A stretch of 60,430 nucleotides of DNA from Gammaproteobacteria bacterium (GTDB taxonomy: Bacteria; Pseudomonadota; Gammaproteobacteria; Steroidobacterales; Steroidobacteraceae), in assembly GCA_028293725.1 (NCBI GenBank), contig JAQGOE010000151.1, positions 1-60,430 of the forward strand, read 5' to 3'. Positions 35,952 to 43,462 of this stretch are shown here, piece by piece. Below the pieces are notes generated by a model. That model was not told the DNA's origin, did not search any database, and was given only the letters and a program-made list of their open reading frames with translations. The number at the start of each line of letters is the position of its first letter. Position 1 is the stretch's first letter. A program made the position numbers and the translations under genes.

Positions 35952-36376
35952 GTACCCTCAATACCGAGTCGACACAGAGACCGCTCAGGACCGCGGATTT
36001 AGCCGCTGCGGGCTCACGGGCAACTGAGAGTGAGGAGCAGGACACCGAGTTGCCTGAGGGGGGAGAACGGCTCGAGGGACGAGAGCAAGTCGAGGGACGG
36101 GAACGGCTCGATCCGCTCTTCTCGGCGGACCTGGCCGACGAATATCGCGCGCGCTGGACCGCCGTTCAAGGTAGCTTCGTCGACGACCCCCGAGAAGCCG
36201 TGCAACAAGGTGACGAACTCGTCGCGCAGGTCATGAAGAGCCTGGCGGAATCGTTCGCTCATGAGCGCGACGCGCTGGAAAACCAACTGAGCGGCGGCGG
36301 CGAGGCTTCCACAGAAATGCTACGCGTGGCGTTGCGACGTTACCGCTCATTCTTCGAGCGATTACTGGCGCTTTAG
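35948..36376 (+). CDS. soluble protein of unknown function (pair member 2)
   Basis: A 142-residue soluble protein with an acidic, low-complexity N-terminus (GGERLEGREQVEGRERLD, an imperfect repeat of E-G/R-R-E) and a C-terminal helical domain homologous to that of its upstream neighbour (YRARWTAVQGSFVDDPREAV ... TEMLRVALRRYRSFFERLL). Its start overlaps the upstream stop codon, so the two proteins are made together and may form a hetero-oligomer through the shared domain, one membrane-bound and one free. Function unknown. Confidence 0.68.
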   Translation: MSTLNTESTQRPLRTADLAAAGSRATESEEQDTELPEGGERLEGREQVEGRERLDPLFSADLADEYRARWTAVQGSFVDDPREAVQQGDELVAQVMKSLAESFAHERDALENQLSGGGEASTEMLRVALRRYRSFFERLLAL

Positions 36377-36387
36377 CGCACAAACCC

Positions 36388-36410
36388 AACGACACGGACG
36401 TCGTTTTTCT
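36388..36410 (+). terminator. rho-independent terminator
   Basis: AACGAC-ACGGAC-GTCGTT followed by TTTCT: a 6-base stem with a 6-base loop and a T-run, 12 bases after the stop codon of the second pair member. Confidence 0.6.
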
Positions 36411-36423
36411 CAGCAGCCGCGCG

Positions 36424-37299
36424 TTACCGCAGTATCACACCGTTGTCGTCCGCCTGCGGCACGGTCCTGTCCGGGTTCAGATTGACACTGATCGTATGAA
36501 CATTGCCGATCTTGCCGTTCACCAGACGGAAAGTATGTGAATCGGGCATACCTGAGGTGCTGTTGCCGAAGCGGCAAAACACGTTGATCACTCCCTGCTC
36601 CTCGTCGACCACATAGTCGCGATTCACGATGTAGAGCACTCCGGGTGGAATGCCTACCTCGCACGTGGAGTTCGGATCGCCACTGCGATTGGTGTAAGCG
36701 CCGCCTTCGAGCCGTGCGCACGGCCTGCCCCAGGGCGTCTTCACCAACTTGTCCGAGAACTGGTCCAGGTAGCTGTTGGCGGCGTTGATAAGCTCCTGCA
36801 TGGTCGCGCGAGTGCCCGCCTTCGGCTCAGTCCAGCCCTCCTTGCTCGAATATTTCAGGTAGGAATTGGCATTGAACAGCCAATCACCCTTGTGCGAGAC
36901 CAGGCTATCGATCCCCGTGACCTTGCCGTTATCGACACTCAGGCGTGTGCCGATCACGTACTGCTGTGCCCCCTCCGTCACTATCACTTCAGAAAACGTC
37001 CTGCAGCGATCCTTGTCGAGGAAGCTGCGCGAGAACGCGATCGGCAGAGCGGTATTCCACATCCCTTTGTCCGCAGCAACCTCGTTCATGTTCTCGAGGT
37101 ACTTCACCTTGTCGCCGAACGTCATCTTCGTGCGATCACCGGCCTTCTGCGCGGCCAGGTAACTGTCGACCGCGGACTGCAGCGACTGGCGTGTGCAGGT
37201 AGGCCGCGGCTGGGCGGGCGGCGGTCCTTGCTGTGCCTGCGCAGGCACCTGGGCGACGACGCCGCAAAAGACCAGCAGAGCGATAATCAACCTGTTCAT
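36424..37299 (-). CDS. exported protein with two NTF2-like domains (second copy)
   Basis: Exported protein of 291 residues with signal peptide (MNRLIIALLVFCGVVAQVPAQA). Two alpha+beta units follow, the first from about residue 35 (SLQSAVDSYLAAQKAGDRTK) and the second from about 165 (LINAANSYLDQFSDKLVK). It is a homologue of the protein at 18305-19234, with matching landmarks in the same order. The C-terminal unit contains a Cys pair region (GRPCARLEGGAYT, NSTCEVG) and the block VNRDYVVDEEQGVINVFCRF, similar to VDEARGLVMFRGFI of the other copy. GAAGGG at good spacing fixes the ATG at 37299. It sits just after the cupin dioxygenase gene in the same direction, so both copies accompany a carbon-carbon cleaving dioxygenase. 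Confidence 0.78.
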   Translation of the reverse strand: MNRLIIALLVFCGVVAQVPAQAQQGPPPAQPRPTCTRQSLQSAVDSYLAAQKAGDRTKMTFGDKVKYLENMNEVAADKGMWNTALPIAFSRSFLDKDRCRTFSEVIVTEGAQQYVIGTRLSVDNGKVTGIDSLVSHKGDWLFNANSYLKYSSKEGWTEPKAGTRATMQELINAANSYLDQFSDKLVKTPWGRPCARLEGGAYTNRSGDPNSTCEVGIPPGVLYIVNRDYVVDEEQGVINVFCRFGNSTSGMPDSHTFRLVNGKIGNVHTISVNLNPDRTVPQADDNGVILR

Positions 37300-37336
37300 G
37301 AACATTCCCTTCATCAGCAACGACCGTATGCCGATT

Positions 37337-37882
37337 TCACAGGTAGAGCTGTTTGTTGATGGGCAGGCCCTGCTCGCGGCAGTAGCTCTCGTAATGGTTG
37401 ATGAACCACCACACGTCGAGCGTTTCGACGAACTTCCCGTTCTCATCATAGAACTCGGTCGGCCCCTGCAGCCAGCCAAACAGCTTGACGCCCTGGGGAT
37501 GATCACTGACCAGGGTATGCACCAGTCCCGGCGTCTCGTAGATGAAGGCCCCGGGGCCGGCAACCCAGTCGTATTCGAGGTAACGGACACTCCCCTCCAT
37601 ACACATCATCACCACGGTGCCGCGATGCTTATGAGTGCCCACGACGCCCGCTGACTTGATCCAAAGTATGTTGCTGTAAGTGTTGTGACGCGTGTCGAAC
37701 GCCAGGTGGCGGATGGCGGCATTGTGGCCAAACGGAACCCAAGGGCTTTCCTGTTCCGAGGCGCCCACAAAGGTTCCGGGCAGACCATGGCGCGCGATGA
37801 CATCCCGGTAGAGCTCGGGGACGTCGACTATTTTGTAGGCAGTTGACGGTGCCTTCATACCCGTTTTACTGGATTCTGCCAC
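37337..37882 (-). CDS. cupin dioxygenase, 2,4'-dihydroxyacetophenone dioxygenase-like
   Basis: Single-domain cupin of about 181 residues. Metal ligands are visible in the first cupin motif GTHKHRGTVVMMCMEGSV (His84, His86) and in YETPGLVHTL (Glu116, His122). The size, the KH.HRG.V start and the WWFINHYESYCREQGLP tail resemble 2,4'-dihydroxyacetophenone dioxygenase, which cleaves an aryl ketone to 4-hydroxybenzoate and formate. The GTG at 37882 has AGGA seven bases upstream and is preferred over the ATG at 37858. A double-NTF2 protein gene follows 37 bases downstream. Such a ketone arises in breakdown of lignin-type side chains, which agrees with the ligAB and stilbene-cleavage genes, though substrate is unproven. 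Confidence 0.75.
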   Translation of the reverse strand: MAESSKTGMKAPSTAYKIVDVPELYRDVIARHGLPGTFVGASEQESPWVPFGHNAAIRHLAFDTRHNTYSNILWIKSAGVVGTHKHRGTVVMMCMEGSVRYLEYDWVAGPGAFIYETPGLVHTLVSDHPQGVKLFGWLQGPTEFYDENGKFVETLDVWWFINHYESYCREQGLPINKQLYL

Positions 37883-37990
37883 GCGAGATCTCCTGTTCGA
37901 CCCAAGCGCAGCGTACCTCGGACCCTCGCCGCCTTCGCGGCCGACAGCGCAAAGCACTAGCCTGCCACTGCAACGGCAGGGAAGCGAGTG

Positions 37991-39388
37991 CTATCGCCCG
38001 AGTCGACTAAAGAACGACCATGACACCAATCCAAGGCCCACGACCCCACAGAGCCAGCCGAAAACATCGCCGATGCGGTCATAAACCGTGTCGCCCCCGC
38101 GTCCCTGGAGCGGCAGGTCGCCGATGAGCACCGTGAAGCCACCGAGAGTTTTGGTGCGGGCAATCAAGCGACCGTAACGGTCGTTCAACGTCAACAAACC
38201 GTTGCGCGCGGATCGCGCCATAGGCACGCCATTTTCCACGCTGCGCAGTACGGCGATCCGCGCGTGACTCCAATCATCCTTGTCGAAGTCCCACGCGGGA
38301 ACGGCAAGAACCACGGGCCTAGTCAACACCGAGTCACTGCGTAGCATCGCCTGGAAGTCCATGTCCTTGCAGATTTCGAGGCCGACACCGTTGGGCAGAA
38401 TCTTCGGGCCCGGCCCCGGAGTAAAGACCGCCGATTCGAGCACTGGAACGAGGCGCCGCTTCTCGTAGGTCGTAGGTTGCGCAACACCAGGCGAGAATGC
38501 CCAGGATACGTTACGTTGCGCGCCGTCGACTTTAGTGTTGAATCCCGCAACAACGGTCGCCTGGGCCCGGTCCGCGACGACTGCGAGCCCGGCCTGGGCT
38601 TCTGCACGCCATTCAGGTGCCACCCGCGATATATTCTCCGGGAGCACGATCAGCTGCACGTGGGCGTCGCGCAACGGTTCCATTGCGGCAATGTAGGCCT
38701 CACTGGCTTTGAAGGTCGCAGCCCGGTCGTCCTGGTTGGTTCTGCCGACCGCATCGTCGCTTGCCACGAGCGCCACGCGCAGCAAGCCGGAAGGCGGTTC
38801 GGACATTCGCCAATATCCATAAGCCGCATTGGCGACGAGCGTCGCGACGGCTATCCCGACCGGAAGAAAAGCGCCCGTACGCAGGCTCGCGGCGATACCT
38901 GCCGACACGAAACCCAACAGAAAGGTGATCCCGAGGAATCCGACGAGGGACGCAGTCTGTAGCAGCAACGGCATGCCGACTTCGGCGGCGGCAGGTGTTC
39001 CTACGGAACCATTACTCGAGCCGAACGAGACGAGGAAGTCGAACGCGGTCCACAGTGCGGCGAACACGAACATCGCCGCCACCGATCCCGAAGTGCGTTG
39101 AACGTAGCGCGCGCCGACCACAGCCACCGCAAATAACAACGACGGTATATTGATGTAAAGGATCAACACAATGGTCGGCAGCAGTCCACCGTAGGCTCGC
39201 AGCACTGAGGTCGCGCCCAAAGCCATCGCTGCCCATGACGCGAAAAAGACCTGCCAGGCGTTGGTCTTGCCAAACGCGAGCCACAGGATCGGGATGGGCG
39301 CAAGCCATGCGAGCCACCATTGCTCGCCAAGCCCGAGTGAGAAATAGAAGCCCACGGCAGTCAACAGCGCACACACGATTGATGTCAT
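37991..39388 (-). CDS. apolipoprotein N-acyltransferase-like membrane nitrilase
   Basis: A 465-residue inner-membrane protein with six to seven N-terminal spans (residues 1-195) and a periplasmic nitrilase-fold domain. The Glu-Lys-Cys catalytic triad is present: Glu251 (VLPENIS), Lys310 (YEKRRLVP) and Cys340 (LEICKDMDF). The architecture is that of Lnt, which N-acylates lipoproteins, but this protein is shorter and the nitrilase part is divergent, so it may be a second, specialised acyltransferase or an amidase. It overlaps the TetR gene at ATGA, and thus is under TetR control, unlike housekeeping lnt genes. A final span lies at about residues 440-458. Confidence 0.82.
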   Translation of the reverse strand: MTSIVCALLTAVGFYFSLGLGEQWWLAWLAPIPILWLAFGKTNAWQVFFASWAAMALGATSVLRAYGGLLPTIVLILYINIPSLLFAVAVVGARYVQRTSGSVAAMFVFAALWTAFDFLVSFGSSNGSVGTPAAAEVGMPLLLQTASLVGFLGITFLLGFVSAGIAASLRTGAFLPVGIAVATLVANAAYGYWRMSEPPSGLLRVALVASDDAVGRTNQDDRAATFKASEAYIAAMEPLRDAHVQLIVLPENISRVAPEWRAEAQAGLAVVADRAQATVVAGFNTKVDGAQRNVSWAFSPGVAQPTTYEKRRLVPVLESAVFTPGPGPKILPNGVGLEICKDMDFQAMLRSDSVLTRPVVLAVPAWDFDKDDWSHARIAVLRSVENGVPMARSARNGLLTLNDRYGRLIARTKTLGGFTVLIGDLPLQGRGGDTVYDRIGDVFGWLCGVVGLGLVSWSFFSRLGR

Positions 39389-39966
39389 TTGGCTTTCTCG
39401 ACCAGGAAAGAGGCCATGCAGCGCTCGGTGGCGCGCAGATAGAGAGCGCGGAACTCCGACTCGCCGCCGACGATGCGCCCGGCGCGATACAGGGTGATCA
39501 ATCCCTGCGACAGCCCCGCCATCGCAATCAGGATCTCGATCGCCGAGTCGGCTTTCAGCACGCCCTCCGCCATCAGATTCTTGATCAGCGTCAGTTGCAG
39601 CGTGCCCGCTGGTGAGCGACCGGCGTCGAAGTCGTCGGGATAACGCCTGGCCTGGCTCGAATGAATGAGAAAGGCCGCTTCGTAGCGACGCGGCTTAGCC
39701 AAGGCAAACTCGAGATGCGCCGCGACGATCTGCCGCAGCCATTCGAGCGGCGCCGCCTGTGGGATCGCGGCGACCCGCGTCCACCATTCATCCAGCGCAT
39801 CCAGGACCAGCGCATCGACCAAAGCCTCCTTGGTCGCGTAATGCCGGTAAATCGCCATCGGTGTGATCCCCACCCGCCTGGCAACCTCACGCAGGGAAAG
39901 GCCTTCCAGGCCCGCCCGCTCGACCAGGTGCCGCGCCGCCTTCAGGATCTTCCGGCTGGTGTCCAT
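39385..39966 (-). CDS. TetR family transcriptional regulator
   Basis: TetR-type repressor of about 193 residues: N-terminal helix-turn-helix (ILKAARHLVERAGLEGLSLR, VARRVGITPMAIYRHYATKE) and a helical ligand domain with the TetR_C pattern (FALAKPRRYEAAFLIHSSQA, LSQGLITLYRAGRIVGG). The start is uncertain: ATG at 39966 is preceded by no ribosome-binding site because a palindrome lies there; an in-frame GTG at 39987 would make the palindrome part of the coding region. It is transcribed with the Lnt-like gene. Confidence 0.88.
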   Translation of the reverse strand: MDTSRKILKAARHLVERAGLEGLSLREVARRVGITPMAIYRHYATKEALVDALVLDALDEWWTRVAAIPQAAPLEWLRQIVAAHLEFALAKPRRYEAAFLIHSSQARRYPDDFDAGRSPAGTLQLTLIKNLMAEGVLKADSAIEILIAMAGLSQGLITLYRAGRIVGGESEFRALYLRATERCMASFLVEKAK

Positions 39967-39982
39967 GTATACACTGTATACA
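39966..39982. promoter_or_regulatory. TetR operator, palindromic octamer repeated twice
   Basis: TGTATACA-C-TGTATACA: two copies of a self-complementary octamer with one base between, together a 17-base near-perfect palindrome. It touches the start codon of the TetR gene. This is the expected form and place for an autoregulatory TetR operator. Confidence 0.7.
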
Positions 39983-40006
39983 CACACCAGGCGTGGCGCA
40001 AGCGCG

Positions 40007-40573
40007 TCAGCGCGGAGGCGCGCTCAGTTCCGCCCTGATTGCCTCCAACCGCCTATGCAGGCCCAACTCGATGCGACCCTGTTCCGATTCAATGACACAG
40101 CCGAACGGCTCCAACTCAGGGTCGACCAATACCTGCACCGTGGCCTGTGGATGCGCCTGCTGCCATTGCGCGAGCATCGTCCGTGTCGCCGTCACCGCGG
40201 CGTGTCGCACACTGACCCGTAACTCCCGCTGCCCGCCCAGTGTGCTCAATGCCTCGGCCAACAGCGCCGCGACCAGGCCGGCCTCACCCAACTTGGGCGC
40301 GATACGCGCCACGATGGAAATGGCCAACCCGATGATATGCTGTTCCTTGGCGGCCTCGACGAAGGCGCGCGCCTTCCGTTGGGCGATCAACACATGCCCC
40401 GCGGACTCCACCTGCGCCCTTGCAAAACCCGCCGCGCGGCCTTCTCTGTAGGCGCGCCGTTGCAGGGACTCCGTTTGATGTCGCACGGACTGCAGAACGC
40501 GCCCGGCGTCTGTCAGAATAGGAGCGAACTCGACACCATCGGACGTTGCTCGCGGGGGGACGCCCTCGTACAT
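40007..40573 (-). CDS. FliH/SctL-like stator protein (copy 1)
   Basis: A 188-residue protein with the plan of FliH and of the type III secretion stator SctL (HrpE/YscL): an N-terminal helical coiled coil (about 20-85, with RAYREGRAAGFARAQVESAG) and a C-terminal domain (VQVLVDPELEPFGCVIESEQGRIELGL, here in two runs: VQVLVDPELEPF and GCVIESEQGRIELGL). The C-terminal ES..GRIE.GL signature matches the conserved GG..VES..G.VDASL end of the family. Such proteins hold the export ATPase (FliI/SctN) and bind the cytoplasmic ring. No ATPase or other export gene is in the window. It is the last gene of an operon with a kinase (12 bases upstream) and a response regulator. A paralogue lies at 42795-43394. 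Confidence 0.75.
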   Translation of the reverse strand: MYEGVPPRATSDGVEFAPILTDAGRVLQSVRHQTESLQRRAYREGRAAGFARAQVESAGHVLIAQRKARAFVEAAKEQHIIGLAISIVARIAPKLGEAGLVAALLAEALSTLGGQRELRVSVRHAAVTATRTMLAQWQQAHPQATVQVLVDPELEPFGCVIESEQGRIELGLHRRLEAIRAELSAPPR

Positions 40574-40585
40574 GGGAGCCGCGCC

Positions 40586-41827
40586 TCACTCAGTCGCGCA
40601 GCACAGCCAGTCGATTCCATCGAGCACGTCAGCGGCGCTTTGGAAGCGCTTGTTCGGGTCTTTCGCGAGCAGCCCGTCGACGAGCGGCTGCAGAACCGCC
40701 GAACCCTGCGGCAGTCGCGGGATCGGTGCGCTGAGATGCGCCTCGAGCATTGCGGCCACCGTTGCGCCCCCGAACGGTGTTGTCCCGGTCAGCATCTGGT
40801 ACAAAACAACTCCTGCGCTATAGAGGTCGCTGCGCAAGTCCACCGTCCCGTGGCGGATCGATTCAGGACTAACGTAGTTGAGGTCACCTACCAGTGACTG
40901 GGTCGTGAGGCGCGGATTGTCGGACAGCTCCCTCTCGGTAGCCAGGTCAGTCAGGACCAGCGTGCCGTCCTCGCGAAACAGAAGGTTGCTCGGCTTGATG
41001 TCACGATGCAGGATGCCGTGCGCGTGCACGGCCCCAAGGCCGCGCATGATCTGGGCGAGGTAGTCGACCGCATCCGACATCGGAATGCCCCGCTCTATCT
41101 TTTGACCGAGATGCCCGCCCTGACAATACTCCGAGGCGACGAATCCACAATTTTGCGCGAAGCCATGCCTGAAAACCCTGATGACATTCGCATCCGCCAG
41201 ATGTGAGAGAACCGTGTACTCGCGCGTGAAGCGCCTGAGGGTGCTCGAGCCGGGCTCGCCCGTCATGCGCGTGGTCTTCAGGGCAACCGTCCGCTGATCA
41301 CTCTCCTGAGTTGCCAGACTCACCCAACCGCGGCTCGTCGTGGCAATCGGCCGCAAGATTTGAAAACCAGGCACCGGCGCGGCGGCGACTTCAACCGGCG
41401 CAATTGCCACGGCAGCCGTGGGTGCCGATTCCTCAGCCGGACCCCGCAACACCCGATCGACGCACTCGGCGAACTGGCGTGGTGACAGGTCGTCCTTGTT
41501 GAATACACCTGCCGCGCCAGCACGCTCGGCCTCCGTTCGCAGTTTTTCAGTGAGCTCGTGAGCGACCAGCACAATGGAGGGCACGGCCGAATTCCGCCGC
41601 AGTGCCCGCAACCAGTTGACGCCGCGGTCGCCCGGAACGTGGAGACGCTCCTCCAGCACGACGAGATCGAATCCTTTCCAGTCGAAGGTCTCGTCCGGAC
41701 ACCCTCGGGCCCACCGGTAGCTCACAATCTCCAGCTTCGGCCAGAGCCGCCCGGCGCAAAACCTCAGAAAGTCCCGCAACTCGCCGCTGGGGTCGATCAC
41801 CAACGCCTTGTTGAGCGCCGCGTACAT
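40586..41827 (-). CDS. protein kinase with N-terminal pseudo-receiver
   Basis: A 413-residue two-domain protein. Residues 6-128 look like a CheY-type receiver (ALVIDPSGELRDFL, FDLVVLEERLHVPGDRGV, AGVFNKDD), but the phospho-acceptor Asp is replaced by Glu (Glu59 or Glu60), a change that often mimics phosphorylation. After an Ala/Pro linker (133-155), residues 156-410 are a Hanks-type Ser/Thr kinase: Lys184 (VALK), Glu203, catalytic loop HRDIKPSN (Asp276) and Asp294 are present. The Gly loop is degenerate (IATTSRGW) and DFG reads DLA, so activity may be reduced. AGGAGGAAT before the ATG is a strong ribosome-binding site. It is co-transcribed with a response regulator upstream and a FliH/SctL-like protein downstream. 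Confidence 0.88.
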   Translation of the reverse strand: MYAALNKALVIDPSGELRDFLRFCAGRLWPKLEIVSYRWARGCPDETFDWKGFDLVVLEERLHVPGDRGVNWLRALRRNSAVPSIVLVAHELTEKLRTEAERAGAAGVFNKDDLSPRQFAECVDRVLRGPAEESAPTAAVAIAPVEVAAAPVPGFQILRPIATTSRGWVSLATQESDQRTVALKTTRMTGEPGSSTLRRFTREYTVLSHLADANVIRVFRHGFAQNCGFVASEYCQGGHLGQKIERGIPMSDAVDYLAQIMRGLGAVHAHGILHRDIKPSNLLFREDGTLVLTDLATERELSDNPRLTTQSLVGDLNYVSPESIRHGTVDLRSDLYSAGVVLYQMLTGTTPFGGATVAAMLEAHLSAPIPRLPQGSAVLQPLVDGLLAKDPNKRFQSAADVLDGIDWLCCATE

Positions 41828-41873
41828 TGCTATTCCTCCTTGTCCCGACCGGGCGCGACGCCAGGCGCGCGCT

Positions 41874-42338
41874 TCAGATGGCGGCTGGCGGCCGCGCCAA
41901 CTCAGCCGCCAATTCGCTGACGGCCCCGCGTCGAACGGGTTTGAGCAGACAATTGTCGAAACCGGCCAGCATGCCCATCACTCGATCGGCCGATGACGAG
42001 TTGCCCGTCAGCATTACCACGGTCGCACCTTGCTGCAGCGGATGCTTCTTGATGCGCCCGCAGATCTCGTACGCGCCCTCATCCGGCAGCGTTATGTCGA
42101 GAAAAATGATCGCGTACGCGTAGGTGTCGATCAGTTGCAGAGCCCGCTCACCCGTCTCGGCGAAATCCACCCGCGCCACTATGGAAGACAGCCCTGCTCG
42201 CATCTGTACACGCACGGGCAAACTGTCATCAACCACCAATGCGGCAGACTCTCCCAGGGTGGGTCGTCCGCGCGCATCACCCGTACTTTGCACCGGGGAG
42301 AAACCCTCCGACGTGCAGGCCACGATTTCGTTATTCAT
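41874..42338 (-). CDS. stand-alone response regulator (CheY-like)
   Basis: Single-domain receiver of 154 residues with a 30-residue N-terminal extension. Asp37-Asp38 (VVDDS), phospho-acceptor Asp81 (FLDITLP), Thr111 (MLTGNSS) and Lys133 (LLKPV) are all present, so it should be phosphorylatable, unlike the pseudo-receiver of the next gene. There is no DNA-binding or enzyme domain. It is the first gene of the operon that leads to the kinase and FliH/SctL-like protein. No histidine kinase is in the window, so the phosphodonor is elsewhere. The 456-base region before it separates it from the divergent second FliH/SctL-like gene. Confidence 0.9.
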   Translation of the reverse strand: MNNEIVACTSEGFSPVQSTGDARGRPTLGESAALVVDDSLPVRVQMRAGLSSIVARVDFAETGERALQLIDTYAYAIIFLDITLPDEGAYEICGRIKKHPLQQGATVVMLTGNSSSADRVMGMLAGFDNCLLKPVRRGAVSELAAELARPPAAI

Positions 42339-42794
42339 GCTCCATCCCCCCGGAAGTACCCGCTTACCACGCTTGTATCAACACACCAGTCCCCACAGCA
42401 AATATATACGCTCTGTCGCCAATGTCTACACGCACGAAGACAACATTCACCAGTTTGACCTAACCTCCGTCAGCGCACCTGACATGAAGCGCGCGCGAGT
42501 CGCGCCGACGAGCGGCAGGGAGTCGTCGATGAATGGTTACCTTCCAACATCGGACGGCGTCGATGACAGCTTCAGTCGCCACACGGATACAAACTTCCTG
42601 ACTTCGTAAAATCGGACTAAGACGACAGTCGCGATCCAGATGCGTTGCCGGCAAGCGACGCTGAGTTTTTGGTCAGTCTCGAGTCGCGGCGTTGGTCGCA
42701 AAAAGCGCGACTTTGGGCCCCACGCCTTGCGATTGACACCACGACGTTGACCGGAGGAATATCGGGGGCATCATCCAGGCTGTTAGAAGATGTC
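42339..42794. other. gene-free divergent region of the FliH/SctL-kinase block
   Basis: 456 bases between the response regulator (minus) and the second FliH/SctL-like gene (plus). Short open frames exist on both strands but none has protein-like composition or a ribosome-binding site. The part around 42390-42470 is less GC-rich (CAAATATATACGC) and is a likely place for promoters. I see no clear operator, although the TATATA-containing stretch may mark a -10 region. Confidence 0.4.
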
Positions 42795-43394
42795 ATGGAC
42801 GCGGACGACGACATCCGTGAGCGAATGTGGTCGGATGTCGCTGATCTGACACGGCTCCTGGACGAAGCGCGGCGTGTCTTGCAGGCGACACGCGGGCAGG
42901 CGGAATCCCTACGGCAGCGCGCCGATAGAGACGGTCATGCGGCCGGCGTCGCCAAGGCGCAGGCCGAAGCGGTCCGTCACGTATTGGAAGCCCACCAGGC
43001 GGCCCGCGAACTCGTCGGTGCATCCGAAAACCGTATCGTCGCCCTGGCGACATCCGTTGTTACGCGCATCGCGCCCACTCTGAATACGCCTGACGTGGTG
43101 GCGACATTGGCCTCGGAGGTAATGCCCATCGTTCGTGGGGAGCGCCATGTGCGCATTCACGTGGGTAGCGGCGCGGTGGAGGCGACACGAGAAATGCTCC
43201 AGCGCTGGCAAGATGCGCACCCGGAGACGGGAGCCGCTCAGGTGTTGACTGAGCCGCGGTTGGCGCCGTTCTGCTGCGTCGTCGAATCGGAACTCGGCCG
43301 GGTTGAGTTGAGCCTGGAGGCTCAGAGCCGGGATGCTCACAGCGAGGATCCTGCGCCCGCCCACAACGCCCCCGACACCTTCTTCTGGCCCTAG
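42795..43394 (+). CDS. FliH/SctL-like stator protein (copy 2)
   Basis: A 199-residue paralogue of the protein at 40007-40573. The two align over most of their length, for example RVLQATRGQAESLRQRADRD with RVLQSVRHQTESLQRRAYRE, TREMLQRWQDAHPET with TRTMLAQWQQAHPQA, and CCVVESELGRVELSL with GCVIESEQGRIELGL. The N-terminal part is acidic (MDADDDIRERMWSDVADLTR) and it has a longer tail (HSEDPAPAHNAPDTFFWP). The start at 42795 is taken from the protein alignment; an upstream in-frame ATG at 42645 adds a stretch that does not match. It is divergent from the three-gene operon and likely forms one system with it. Confidence 0.72.
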   Translation: MDADDDIRERMWSDVADLTRLLDEARRVLQATRGQAESLRQRADRDGHAAGVAKAQAEAVRHVLEAHQAARELVGASENRIVALATSVVTRIAPTLNTPDVVATLASEVMPIVRGERHVRIHVGSGAVEATREMLQRWQDAHPETGAAQVLTEPRLAPFCCVVESELGRVELSLEAQSRDAHSEDPAPAHNAPDTFFWP

Positions 43395-43410
43395 TCGGGC
43401 AAAAAAAAAA

Positions 43411-43436
43411 CCTCTCCCCCACCAAAGGGGGAGAGG
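43411..43436 (-). terminator. strong rho-independent terminator for the phosphoesterase gene
   Basis: A perfect 10-base stem CCTCTCCCCC / GGGGGAGAGG with a 6-base loop is followed on the minus strand by ten T residues (A10 at 43401-43410 on the plus strand). It lies 26 bases after the stop codon of the gene at 43463-46477. Confidence 0.92.
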
Positions 43437-43462
43437 TCATCGATCACCGCAAGAGTGCGGTG

